Of a stretch of 12,738 nucleotides of DNA, positions 1 through 6,293 are shown one piece after another. This DNA comes from Microcystis sp. T1-4. GTDB taxonomy: Bacteria; Cyanobacteriota; Cyanobacteriia; Cyanobacteriales; Microcystaceae. A model generated the notes under the pieces. That model was given only the letters and a program-made list of their open reading frames with translations. It did not search any database and was not told the DNA's origin. The stretch's first letter is position 1. The number at the start of each line of letters is the position of its first letter. Both the position numbers and the translations under genes were made by a program. The stretch is from the NCBI RefSeq assembly GCF_000297435.1, contig NZ_CAIP01000225.1, forward strand, positions 1 through 12,738, in the 5' to 3' direction.

Positions 1-101
1 AATAAAATCGGAAGTAACGATCAATTTTGGCAGATAGTTTCCCTTTAAAAATTCCAACTTAGTAGATTTACAAAAATGAGATGCACCCGCTCAAAGATTG
101 T

Positions 102-1040
102 TCAACTTGCCAAAGATTGTAGTTCGGAAGTGCCATAAACTCTCACGATTTTGTCTTGGCAGGCCGTGGCGATATAATTACCGTCGGGACTAAAACAAAC
201 CGAATAGATTTTCTGGGGATGGGGAATAGAAATAATGGCTTTTCCTGCTTTTAAATCCCATAATTTTAAGCTTTTATCATCACCACCACTGGCTAATAGT
301 TGATTATTAGGACTAACACTAACTGAATTGATATGATCACTATGTTCGCTGAGAGTTTTTACCTCTGTACCTCTTTTAATATCCCAGATTTTAATAGTTT
401 TGTCTTTGCTGCCACTGGCTAAAAATTTGTTATTACTGCCGAAATCTACCGATAAAATACCTCCAAACTAATCGGAATGACCTTTTAAGGTAATACTGCT
501 TCTTTCTCCCAGATTCCAGATAATTACCGTTTTGTCATTTTCGCCGCCACCACTGGCTAAAAGTTGACCATTTTGACTAAATTTAACTGTTAGGACTTTA
601 TCGCTATGACCTTGTAATGTGGACCGAGTTTCTCCAGTTTTTACTGACCATATTTTCACGGTTTTATCTTCACTACCACTAGCAATAATTTCCCCATCGG
701 GATGAACAGCTACTGCTGTAACTTTATCTTGGTGTCCCGTTAAGGTAGAGATTAATTTTTTAGTTTCTAGTGACCAAATTCTTACGGTTTGATCATCTCC
801 TCCACTAACCAAATATCCTTGACAGGGACTAAAAGCAACAGAGTTAACTCCCTTGTCCCACCAACCAGCTTTTTCATGTCCTTGTAAACTAAATTTTTGA
901 TTTTTTTGCCAATCCCAAACAATAACAGTTAACTCGTTATCTCCACTAGCTAAAAATTTACCATCTTGGGAAAAAGTTAGACATTTAACCTCACCTTCAT
1001 GGCCTTCTAGGGATTTAAAAGATACTAAGGGATTAAACAT
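102..1040 (-). pseudogene. WD40 seven-blade beta-propeller protein, interrupted by an in-frame TAG
   Basis: The minus-strand frame from ATG at 1040 runs to TGA at 102-104, with one in-frame TAG at 468-470 (codon 191). Translating through it gives 312 positions with seven WD repeats, each with a GH (or degenerate) start, an S/A-V-x-F core and an IW-type end, such as TVRIWS, TVKIWS and TIKIWD. Seven repeats make one closed propeller. The TAG lies in blade 5, just after LKGHSD, and the same frame resumes at once with FGGILSVDF. Such proteins are scaffolds for protein contacts; no catalytic domain, signal peptide or membrane segment is seen. The first part alone (190 residues, four blades) should not close a propeller. 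One base change from TGG, TAT/TAC, CAG or AAG would explain the stop; Trp or Tyr would suit the position. A sequencing error, true decay or stop readthrough cannot be told apart here. There is no clear Shine-Dalgarno site; a good promoter lies upstream. Confidence 0.8.
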
Positions 1041-1174
1041 AGTGAAAACATTAGTTAATCAAGATTTTTCGGCATTACCCGATGTTGGTTGTTCTCTAGG
1101 AGACTAAGCCATCCCTGAGATAACTTTTGAGAAATCTCCGCTCACCACAAGTACGGGGAAGCCATTGTTCCGTC

Positions 1175-1204
1175 ATTATAACTAATTACAGCGTTTCTCG
1201 TCAA
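1175..1204 (-). promoter_or_regulatory. Sigma70-type promoter for the WD40 gene
   Basis: On the minus strand, TTGACG (1199-1204) and a perfect TATAAT (1175-1180) are 18 bp apart. The expected start of transcription is near 1168, giving a leader of about 128 nt before the ATG at 1040. This is the best consensus promoter in the window. The -35 box lies within a 17-mer that recurs with one mismatch at 6103-6119. Confidence 0.6.
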
Positions 1205-1407
1205 GGAGATTCATTGCTTATAAGTACCCGTTGACAATCATAGTAATAGGGTAGGTGAGGGGACAATAATCGAAAAAATTGCCCGATAAATTAAGTATTG
1301 CCTGTAACCTAGCCAAAAAAGGCTGCTATTCAGGATCGCTATAGGGTAAGATTAACTATTAGGGTGGAGTTTATTGCCGATTTTAATCTTGTCCTAACCG
1401 CGCAAAA

Positions 1408-1438
1408 TTGACAATTGAATCTGTAATTTTAAAAATAT
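1408..1438 (+). promoter_or_regulatory. Possible promoter of the glycosyltransferase pair
   Basis: A perfect TTGACA (1408-1413) is followed after 19 bp by AAATAT (1433-1438), a poor -10 match at long spacing. It would start transcription about 20 nt before the ATG at 1467. The -35 box is convincing but the -10 box is not. Confidence 0.25.
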
Positions 1439-1466
1439 CTATCCCGTCAATCTCATCTAACCGCAA

Positions 1467-2597
1467 ATGCTTAAAATTTTAGTTGATGGTACACCGATAA
1501 GACAAAATCCTAGCGGAATTGGATTATATGCTTATCACCTGATTGCCGAATTAGCTAAATTACAAAACCAAGAAAACTTTTCCCTGTCTCTCTGTTTTCA
1601 ACCATCGGTAAAAAACTGGATGCGGGGTAATCTTTCTATTCCCGAAAAACTGCAATCCTATCCAGAGGTTAAATGTTTACCAATTCCCGTCAGTCTTAGC
1701 AATATCTTAACCCGATTTCCTAATCCTCTAATTCCCTATCTAGAAAACTTTCTTGATTCTCCCGATATTCTCCACGGATTGGATCATGTGGTGTATCCTT
1801 GTCGTCAGAGTCGTAAAGTTATGACTATTCATGATGTTACTTTTATGAAATATCCTCAGTTTGTCACGGGGATTGTCAAAACCTACACCCAACGCATTAA
1901 ACAATCTCTACAATGGACAGATTTAGTTATTGCTAACTCCGCAAGTACCAAACGAGATATTATTGAATATTTAGGTGTGAACCCAGAGAAAATTTTTGTT
2001 ACTCCCCTCGCAAGTCGTTATTCTTCTCTCCCCAATTATCCCTCATCTCTAACCATCACTAAACCCTATTTACTCTTTGTTAGTACCCTAGAACCAAGAA
2101 AAAATATTATTAATCTTATCACTGCTTTTAACTATCTCAAGGACAGGTATAAATTAGACCATAATCTGATTCTGATTGGCAAAAAAGGATGGAAGTATGA
2201 ACCAATTTTTGAGAAAATATCTCAGTCTCCCTTTCGAGATAGTATCCAACATCTTGATTATCTTGCTGATGACTTAGTTGCGGATTATTATCAAAAAGCC
2301 GATGTTTTTATCTATCCTTCTTTTTACGAAGGTTTTGGATTACCAGTTTTAGAAGCGATGACTTTAGGTTGTCCTGTGGTAACTGCTAATACTGCATCCT
2401 TACCCGAAGTCACCGGAGACTCGGCAATATTAATTAATCCCGATAATCCCCTGGAAATTGCTGGAGCAATTTATCAAGTTATTAGTGATACCTCTCTCCG
2501 TCAAGAATTAATCACTAAAGGAAAAAAACAAGCGGCAAAATTCTCTTGGCAAAAAACTGCACAAGCTACCATAAAAGCTTATCGTTCTCTTTTATAA
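1467..2597 (+). CDS. Glycosyltransferase family 4 (GT-B fold), first of a tandem pair
   Basis: This 376-residue protein looks like a retaining GT4 (RfaB/WcaI-like) enzyme that moves a sugar from a nucleotide-sugar donor to a growing glycan at the inner face of the membrane. The N-terminal acceptor domain starts with KILVDGTPIRQNPSGIG, where the glycine-rich stretch is typical of the family, and includes TIHDVTF. The donor domain starts around residue 200 with LLFVSTLEPRKN, in which R211 and K212 suit the phosphate-binding basic pair. It also has the EX7E motif, E288 in YEGFGLPVLEAM to E296. The length is normal for GT4. The ATG start has no Shine-Dalgarno site. Only 16 bp separate it from the next GT4 gene, so the two are probably co-transcribed. 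Donor and acceptor cannot be read from the sequence; a role in exopolysaccharide or lipopolysaccharide O-chain synthesis is inferred. Confidence 0.9.
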   Translation: MLKILVDGTPIRQNPSGIGLYAYHLIAELAKLQNQENFSLSLCFQPSVKNWMRGNLSIPEKLQSYPEVKCLPIPVSLSNILTRFPNPLIPYLENFLDSPDILHGLDHVVYPCRQSRKVMTIHDVTFMKYPQFVTGIVKTYTQRIKQSLQWTDLVIANSASTKRDIIEYLGVNPEKIFVTPLASRYSSLPNYPSSLTITKPYLLFVSTLEPRKNIINLITAFNYLKDRYKLDHNLILIGKKGWKYEPIFEKISQSPFRDSIQHLDYLADDLVADYYQKADVFIYPSFYEGFGLPVLEAMTLGCPVVTANTASLPEVTGDSAILINPDNPLEIAGAIYQVISDTSLRQELITKGKKQAAKFSWQKTAQATIKAYRSLL

Positions 2598-2613
2598 TAA
2601 CTGGCAAATATCT

Positions 2614-3684
2614 ATGAATAGGAATCATCAATTATTAATCAATCTCGCTTTTCTCGGTACTAAATATACTGGATTGACTACCTATACTAAAAATCTCATT
2701 CCCCAATTAGCTAACTTAAATCCTACCCTAATCACTTCTAATAGTTACCCAGATTTTAACACCTATCCTGTCTCGGCAAACCTCACCCAGGAGCGGGGAA
2801 CTAAAGGCAATATTAAGCGCTTAATTTGGACAGAAACCCAACTCTATCAAACCTATCAACAATTAAAGTCTTCCCTGCTATTTACCCCTATTCCCGAAGC
2901 ACCTATTTATGGAAATTGCCGCTATATTGTCACAGTCCATGATTTAATTCCCCTGCGATTTCCGAAATTTTCTCCCCTAACTTTTTATAATAAATACTAT
3001 TTACCCCAAGTCCTGAAAAAAGCCACACATATTATCGCTGTTTCCCACGCAACGGCCGCCGATATTAATAAGTTTTTTAACATACCTCTTGACAAAATAA
3101 CCGTGATTCTTTCTGGATATGATGCTGATAATTTTCGTCCGCTAAATCTGGCGACTCGTCCCTATTTTCTCTATCTTGGTCGTTATGATCCTCATAAAAA
3201 TCTCGGTCGTTTAATTACTGCTTTTTCCCAAATCGATCCCGAATATCAATTATTAATTGTCGGTCAATTTGACCCCCGTTTTACGCCGGCTCTACAGCAA
3301 CAGGTAGAAGCATTATCAATCTCTCAACGGGTGCAATTTTTAAACTATGTTTCCTATGAAGAATTGCCGCAACTTTTAAACCAAGCAACTGCTTTAGTTT
3401 ATCCCTCCCTTTGGGAAGGTTTCGGATTACCTGTACTAGAAGCGATCGCCTGTGGAACTCCTGTAATTACTTCTAATCTTTCCTCTCTCCCGGAAGTTAC
3501 AGGAGAGGCGGCAATTTTAATTAATCCCTATAGTATTGATGAGATGAGAGAGGCAATGCAGCAAATCGCCACGGATGAACAATTACGCGTAAAATTAAAG
3601 TCCCTCAGTCGTCAACGCGCCGAGCTTTTTAGTTGGGAAAAAACTGGTCAAGAAACCGCCACAATTCTGGAAAGTTTTCTCTAA
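2614..3684 (+). CDS. Glycosyltransferase family 4 (GT-B fold), second of a tandem pair
   Basis: This 356-residue GT4 protein is a diverged paralogue of its upstream neighbour. They share the TVHDLIPLRFPKF / TIHDVTFMKYPQF region, the hinge motif (YLGRYDPHKN here, with K195), and the donor-site block WEGFGLPVLEAIACGTPVIT with the EX7E glutamates E268 and E276, followed by SSLPEVTGEAAILINP. There is no signal peptide or clear membrane helix, so it is probably cytosolic or peripheral. The ATG at 2614 follows the first gene by 16 bp, without a Shine-Dalgarno site. Two different GT4 enzymes in a row suggest two successive sugar additions in one glycan, but no Wzx, Wzy, Wza or sugar-nucleotide genes are in the window. 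The gene holds the only exact HIP1 octamer here. Family is near certain; substrate is unknown. Confidence 0.9.
   Translation: MNRNHQLLINLAFLGTKYTGLTTYTKNLIPQLANLNPTLITSNSYPDFNTYPVSANLTQERGTKGNIKRLIWTETQLYQTYQQLKSSLLFTPIPEAPIYGNCRYIVTVHDLIPLRFPKFSPLTFYNKYYLPQVLKKATHIIAVSHATAADINKFFNIPLDKITVILSGYDADNFRPLNLATRPYFLYLGRYDPHKNLGRLITAFSQIDPEYQLLIVGQFDPRFTPALQQQVEALSISQRVQFLNYVSYEELPQLLNQATALVYPSLWEGFGLPVLEAIACGTPVITSNLSSLPEVTGEAAILINPYSIDEMREAMQQIATDEQLRVKLKSLSRQRAELFSWEKTGQETATILESFL
3442..3449. repeat. HIP1 octamer GCGATCGC
   Basis: This is an exact copy of the highly iterated palindrome of cyanobacteria, inside the second glycosyltransferase gene (codons for EAIAC). Several other sites in the window keep only the CGATCG core. 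Confidence 0.6.
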
Positions 3685-3716
3685 AAATGGTGATAAAAAA
3701 ATTTATCAATCATTTT
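3684..3716 (+). terminator. AT-rich hairpin directly after the glycosyltransferase pair
   Basis: AAAATG and TGATAAA (left arm) pair with TTTATCA and CATTTT (right arm), giving a 13-bp stem with a small bulge and an AAAA loop, starting at the stop codon. It is AT-rich, so a weak terminator at most; the stronger hairpin at 3752-3784 may act as the main one. Confidence 0.35.
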
Positions 3717-3726
3717 AGGATGAGTT

Positions 3727-3844
3727 ATACTAAATCCGTTGAGTAACGCACAGAAAACGGGTTTCTCGGAGAAACCCGTTTTCTACTCATGCAAAAGGCA
3801 ACAGGGGGAATAAATAATCAGTTTTTAATAACCAGATTTAGTAT
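3727..3844. mobile_element. MITE-like element of about 118 bp with 10-bp inverted ends
   Basis: The ends are exact inverted repeats, ATACTAAATC at 3727-3736 and GATTTAGTAT at 3835-3844. There is no coding sequence inside. The core is a long hairpin (3752-3784), followed by AGGGGGAATAAATAATCAGT. The right half (from about 3795) recurs with a few changes at 12547-12596, which shows that it belongs to a dispersed family. It sits between the convergent glycosyltransferase and methyltransferase genes. A transposase of another element would be needed to move it; the TA-rich ends suggest an IS630/Tc1-like partner, which is inference. Confidence 0.6.
3752..3784. terminator. Strong bidirectional terminator-like hairpin inside the MITE
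   Basis: Two perfect 16-nt arms (AGAAAACGGGTTTCTC and its complement) meet around a single central G. A GC-containing middle is flanked by an A run on one side and a T run on the other, the form of a terminator that works on both strands. It lies between two converging genes, so a mobile element may have supplied the terminator here. Confidence 0.55.
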
Positions 3845-3853
3845 CAAAGCATA

Positions 3854-3879
3854 GTAGATGGATTCATGAATCCATCTAC
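3854..3879. repeat. 26-bp perfect palindrome between convergent genes
   Basis: Thirteen bases beginning GTAGATGGATTCA are followed at once by their exact complement. On the minus strand it starts 27 nt after the methyltransferase stop codon. There is no strong U run, so it is a poor classical terminator but could protect a 3' end or be a protein-binding site or repeat remnant. Confidence 0.55.
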
Positions 3880-3905
3880 CTGGGGGGGAAATTTAGGATG
3901 ACTTC

Positions 3906-4859
3906 CTATATATTACTATGCCATTCTTCGGGAATTTGAGCGACTTTTTCTTGGCCAGTAGGCTGATGAATAGGTTTTCCTAAAGGACGAATTTTGAGAT
4001 TTCCTTGCAAATAAGCGGCGATTCTTTCCCTGGCAATTTTCACATATTCTGCTTCTTTTTCACTCCCCATCACTCGACGATTGTGCATAATACTAGCAAT
4101 CAGAGAAGTTCCAACCCCGGCAAAGGGATCAAAAACCCAATCCCCCTCATTTGTCAAGGCTAAAACACATCTTTCTACTAATTCGATTGGATATTGACAA
4201 GGATGGATAGTTTTCTCTGGATGATTAGATTTAACGTTAGGAATATCCCAAAGTAACTCATCCCATTCTTGTGCTAAAAACTCCCAAACATCGCTGGGAT
4301 TTTTCCCTAAAGGATTACCAGAGGGTTTACCGATATTTTTACCTTTAAAATGGCGCTTACCAGGGTATTTAGCGGGGATTCTCACCGGATCAAGATTAAA
4401 GATATATTTATCGGTTTTTGTCAGCCACAAAATAGTTTCATACCTGCCAGAAAATCTTTTAGAGGTATGTAATCCATGGCCAAAATGCCAGACAATTCTA
4501 TTTCTTAAAAAGAAACCCATTTGTTTAAATAGCTGATAATAAAAAATATCTAAAGGATAAACTTCTCCCTCTTGAACGAAATTTCCCACCTGCCAGCAAA
4601 TACTGCCATTATCTTGCAAGATTCTAGAGAATTCTCGCATAATTTTGGTTTGGGTTTCCAGATAAGTATCCAAAGAGATTTTTTTTTCGTAGTCTTTTCC
4701 TAAATTGTAGGGAGGAGAAGTAATAATCAAGCTCACAGAATTATCTGGTATAGTCTTGATAAAATTATTGCTATCTCCTTGATAAAGAATTATTTCGGCA
4801 TCAGGTTGATAAAAGTCTCGCACTGATTTTGATTGAGAAAATAAGGGCAACTGATTCAT
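3906..4859 (-). CDS. Beta-class DNA methyltransferase (N4-cytosine or N6-adenine), solitary
   Basis: This 317-residue enzyme would move a methyl group from S-adenosylmethionine to an exocyclic amino group of DNA. The catalytic motif IV, TSPPY (residues 47-51), comes first, and the SAM-binding motif I, FDPFAGVGT (243-251), near the end. This order defines the beta class. HPCQYPIELVER before motif I fits motif X. The stretch between the motifs, rich in K, G and P (KYPGKRHFKGKNIGKPSG), is probably part of the target-recognition region. TSPPY is most often seen in N4-cytosine enzymes, but the base cannot be settled from sequence. The ATG at 4859 is chosen; a TTG at 4865 would add two residues. 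There is no Shine-Dalgarno site. No endonuclease gene is next to it, so it is an orphan or has lost its partner. A repeat half-element lies just upstream. Confidence 0.88.
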   Translation of the reverse strand: MNQLPLFSQSKSVRDFYQPDAEIILYQGDSNNFIKTIPDNSVSLIITSPPYNLGKDYEKKISLDTYLETQTKIMREFSRILQDNGSICWQVGNFVQEGEVYPLDIFYYQLFKQMGFFLRNRIVWHFGHGLHTSKRFSGRYETILWLTKTDKYIFNLDPVRIPAKYPGKRHFKGKNIGKPSGNPLGKNPSDVWEFLAQEWDELLWDIPNVKSNHPEKTIHPCQYPIELVERCVLALTNEGDWVFDPFAGVGTSLIASIMHNRRVMGSEKEAEYVKIARERIAAYLQGNLKIRPLGKPIHQPTGQEKVAQIPEEWHSNI

Positions 4860-4891
4860 AGACAATTTAGCAGAGAATAGCTACTTTTAAT

Positions 4892-4990
4892 TAGGGTTTG
4901 CGGCAAAAAGTTTTTCCTGGGGGCAGGGTGTGGCCCCCCAACCCCCCCGACATCGGGGGGGCAGGTGGGGTGTGGGGTTTTACCCATTTT
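4892..4990. repeat. Left-end module of a MITE family, without its right end
   Basis: This stretch begins TAGGGTTTGC and is nearly identical over 99 bp to 7729-7827, including the C7-GACATC-G7 hairpin (4942-4961) and the G-rich flanks. Similarity stops after ATTTT, and no matching CAAGCCCTA end is found before the next gene. It starts 33 bp upstream of the methyltransferase ATG, so it may affect that gene's expression. Confidence 0.6.
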
Positions 4991-5058
4991 ACATCCAATA
5001 TTCAAGAGAGCCAGTTTTTTAAAACAATTAAAAAATTCTACTTTTTTAGATAAAAATC

Positions 5059-5092
5059 GGGAAGAAAGTTTTAACTTTTTTCTATTCTTCCC
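5059..5092 (-). terminator. Rho-independent terminator of the MBL-fold gene
   Basis: On the minus strand, GGGAAGAA pairs with TTCTTCCC (8 bp), the loop can pair further (AGTT with AACT), and GATTTTTATC follows. It begins 11 nt after the gene's TAA. Confidence 0.65.
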
Positions 5093-5102
5093 TTAACTCA
5101 GA

Positions 5103-5885
5103 TTAGCTCAAACCAGAAACGCACTCGCCTAATTCCACTGTAAAAGGTTGCCAAGGACGAGGATCAATTACCTTTGTCGGTAAGGCATGGGATGTTAATA
5201 ATTCTTGAAAAGATTCGGGACTACCCTCAGCACTTAACACCGCCATCAATAAACCTTTAAACTCGATATCACCACCGGCAGCCGTAGAAATAATATATTC
5301 GGGCTGCAAGCGTTGACAAACTGCTAAGGCGCTTTCTTGTCCTTTGATTACCGGTCCGAGGAAAGGTATTTTTAAATCAATCAAAGGAGTGATAATAACA
5401 TCAATTTTACCGAGAGAATCGAGGCTAGGAGAATGATAACCGTGGGGTTCGTAGTAGATACTCTGATTTGTCGCTAATTCCTTGATAACATAACCATTTT
5501 CCACCAGAGTCGGCCCGACTGGAGAACCGGGGACGGCAGTAATTTCGATCGCATTGTCAAAGATATAACTAGAGCCGTGGGTTAAAGGGATGAGATGGGT
5601 ATAATTAAGCGCTCGAACGACTTTTTCGGCATTAGGAGAAGCCACCACGGGAATTTGGCGATCGAGTACCTGTAAAGTAGGAGGATGGGCGTGATCTTCC
5701 AAACCTTGGGAGAGAAGAATCAGATCGATATTTTGGGGAATGGCATGATTAGAGGTTTTTTTGCCCTCAAATAGCCAAGTTAAATTACCAAACGTCAGGG
5801 AACCTACCAACCAAGGGTCGAGAAGCAGGCGTTTTCCCCCGATTTCGATTAACCAAGAATTACTATCAAGCCAAGTTAACTGCAT
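5103..5885 (-). CDS. Metallo-beta-lactamase-fold protein with an altered metal-binding motif
   Basis: This 260-residue protein has the opening typical of the UlaG-like/Lactamase_B_3 group: MQLTWLDSNSWLIEIGG, then LLLDPWLVG with D23. The usual HxHxDH motif is replaced by Q60-G-L62-E-D64-H65 in LLSQGLEDHAHPPTL. The two first histidines are missing and only D64 and H65 remain, with H67 nearby. YEPHGYH around residues 145-151 may hold another ligand. I recall the SQGL(D/E)DH form as shared by cyanobacterial and plant members, so it is a feature of the subfamily rather than decay. The frame is intact. It may bind one metal or act without the usual two-metal hydrolysis. No signal peptide is seen. 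It is transcribed alone, with its own terminator, and divergently from gnd. The reaction is unknown; a name beyond fold level would be guesswork. Confidence 0.85.
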   Translation of the reverse strand: MQLTWLDSNSWLIEIGGKRLLLDPWLVGSLTFGNLTWLFEGKKTSNHAIPQNIDLILLSQGLEDHAHPPTLQVLDRQIPVVASPNAEKVVRALNYTHLIPLTHGSSYIFDNAIEITAVPGSPVGPTLVENGYVIKELATNQSIYYEPHGYHSPSLDSLGKIDVIITPLIDLKIPFLGPVIKGQESALAVCQRLQPEYIISTAAGGDIEFKGLLMAVLSAEGSPESFQELLTSHALPTKVIDPRPWQPFTVELGECVSGLS

Positions 5886-6293
5886 ATAAGCCGAGGAATA
5901 ATGGGGATTTTCTTAATTTAATTTAACATTAGCATTAACTTTTCTGCGCTTGGGGGTTTTTCAGTCATCAGTGAAAACACAGCACTGTTAATGCCATTTA
6001 TAGCAGTTATCTTAATGGTGAGGTAGGAAGTCTCTGGTTTTAGGGAACGGGCAACAGTAGCCAGTCGTCTGGGGATGATACCAAATTAGGTTACACTTCA
6101 TCTTGAGGAGAAACGCTGTCACACTCCTCACTCAATGCCGGTCACTGAAAACCCAAATCTGATCACTGATTACTGATTACTGATCACTGATCACTGATTA
6201 GTCAAGGCTTAAGAAATAGGGAAAGTTTAGCTATCCTAGGGAAAGTAGGCGCTAAAAGGGGAGGAAGAACGCATCAGCCGAGACTGAATTTCT
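5886..6293. other. Divergent intergenic region between the MBL-fold gene and gnd
   Basis: These 408 bases hold no convincing ORF. They contain a heptamer tandem repeat (6160-6200) and a hairpin (6104-6130, TGAGGAG with CTCCTCA). GGGTTTTTCAGT near 5953 and ACTGAAAACCC near 6143 form an imperfect inverted pair that may mark an old element. No consensus promoter for either gene is clear. A GGGGAGGAAG stretch lies about 30 nt before the gnd ATG, too far for a Shine-Dalgarno site. Confidence 0.5.
6160..6200. repeat. Heptamer tandem repeat (STRR type), about six units
   Basis: Six units in a row alternate between TGATCAC and TGATTAC; the last is incomplete by one base. Short tandemly repeated heptamers of this kind are well known in cyanobacterial intergenic DNA. 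The unit number probably varies between strains by slippage. It lies about 94 nt upstream of gnd. Confidence 0.75.

Larger units (their letters stand above)
1041..1466. other. Divergent intergenic region between the WD40 gene and the glycosyltransferases
   Basis: There is no convincing ORF or RNA gene in these 426 bases. They hold the minus-strand promoter at 1175-1204. The leader it would make (about 1041-1168) contains GGAGA and TCTCC segments that could pair, so it may be structured. A weak plus-strand promoter lies near the right end. No known riboswitch or small RNA consensus was recognised. Confidence 0.5.

Noticed and set aside
4860..4865. A TTG start for the methyltransferase two codons upstream
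   Set aside because: The ATG at 4859 is the stronger start codon and neither has a Shine-Dalgarno site; two residues change nothing in the reading of the protein.
4942..4961. C7-GACATC-G7 hairpin as a dedicated terminator
   Set aside because: It has no U run on either strand and occurs within a dispersed repeat, so it is better described as part of that repeat.
6122..6132. ACTCCTCACTC, resembling the conserved core of the cyanobacterial small RNA Yfr1
   Set aside because: The Yfr1 core is ACTCCTCACAC and lies unpaired between two hairpins. Here it differs near the end, is paired with an upstream TGAGGAG, and has no terminator after it.
6160..6200. Possible CRISPR-like repeat
   Set aside because: Seven-base units with no spacers; it is a heptamer tandem repeat.
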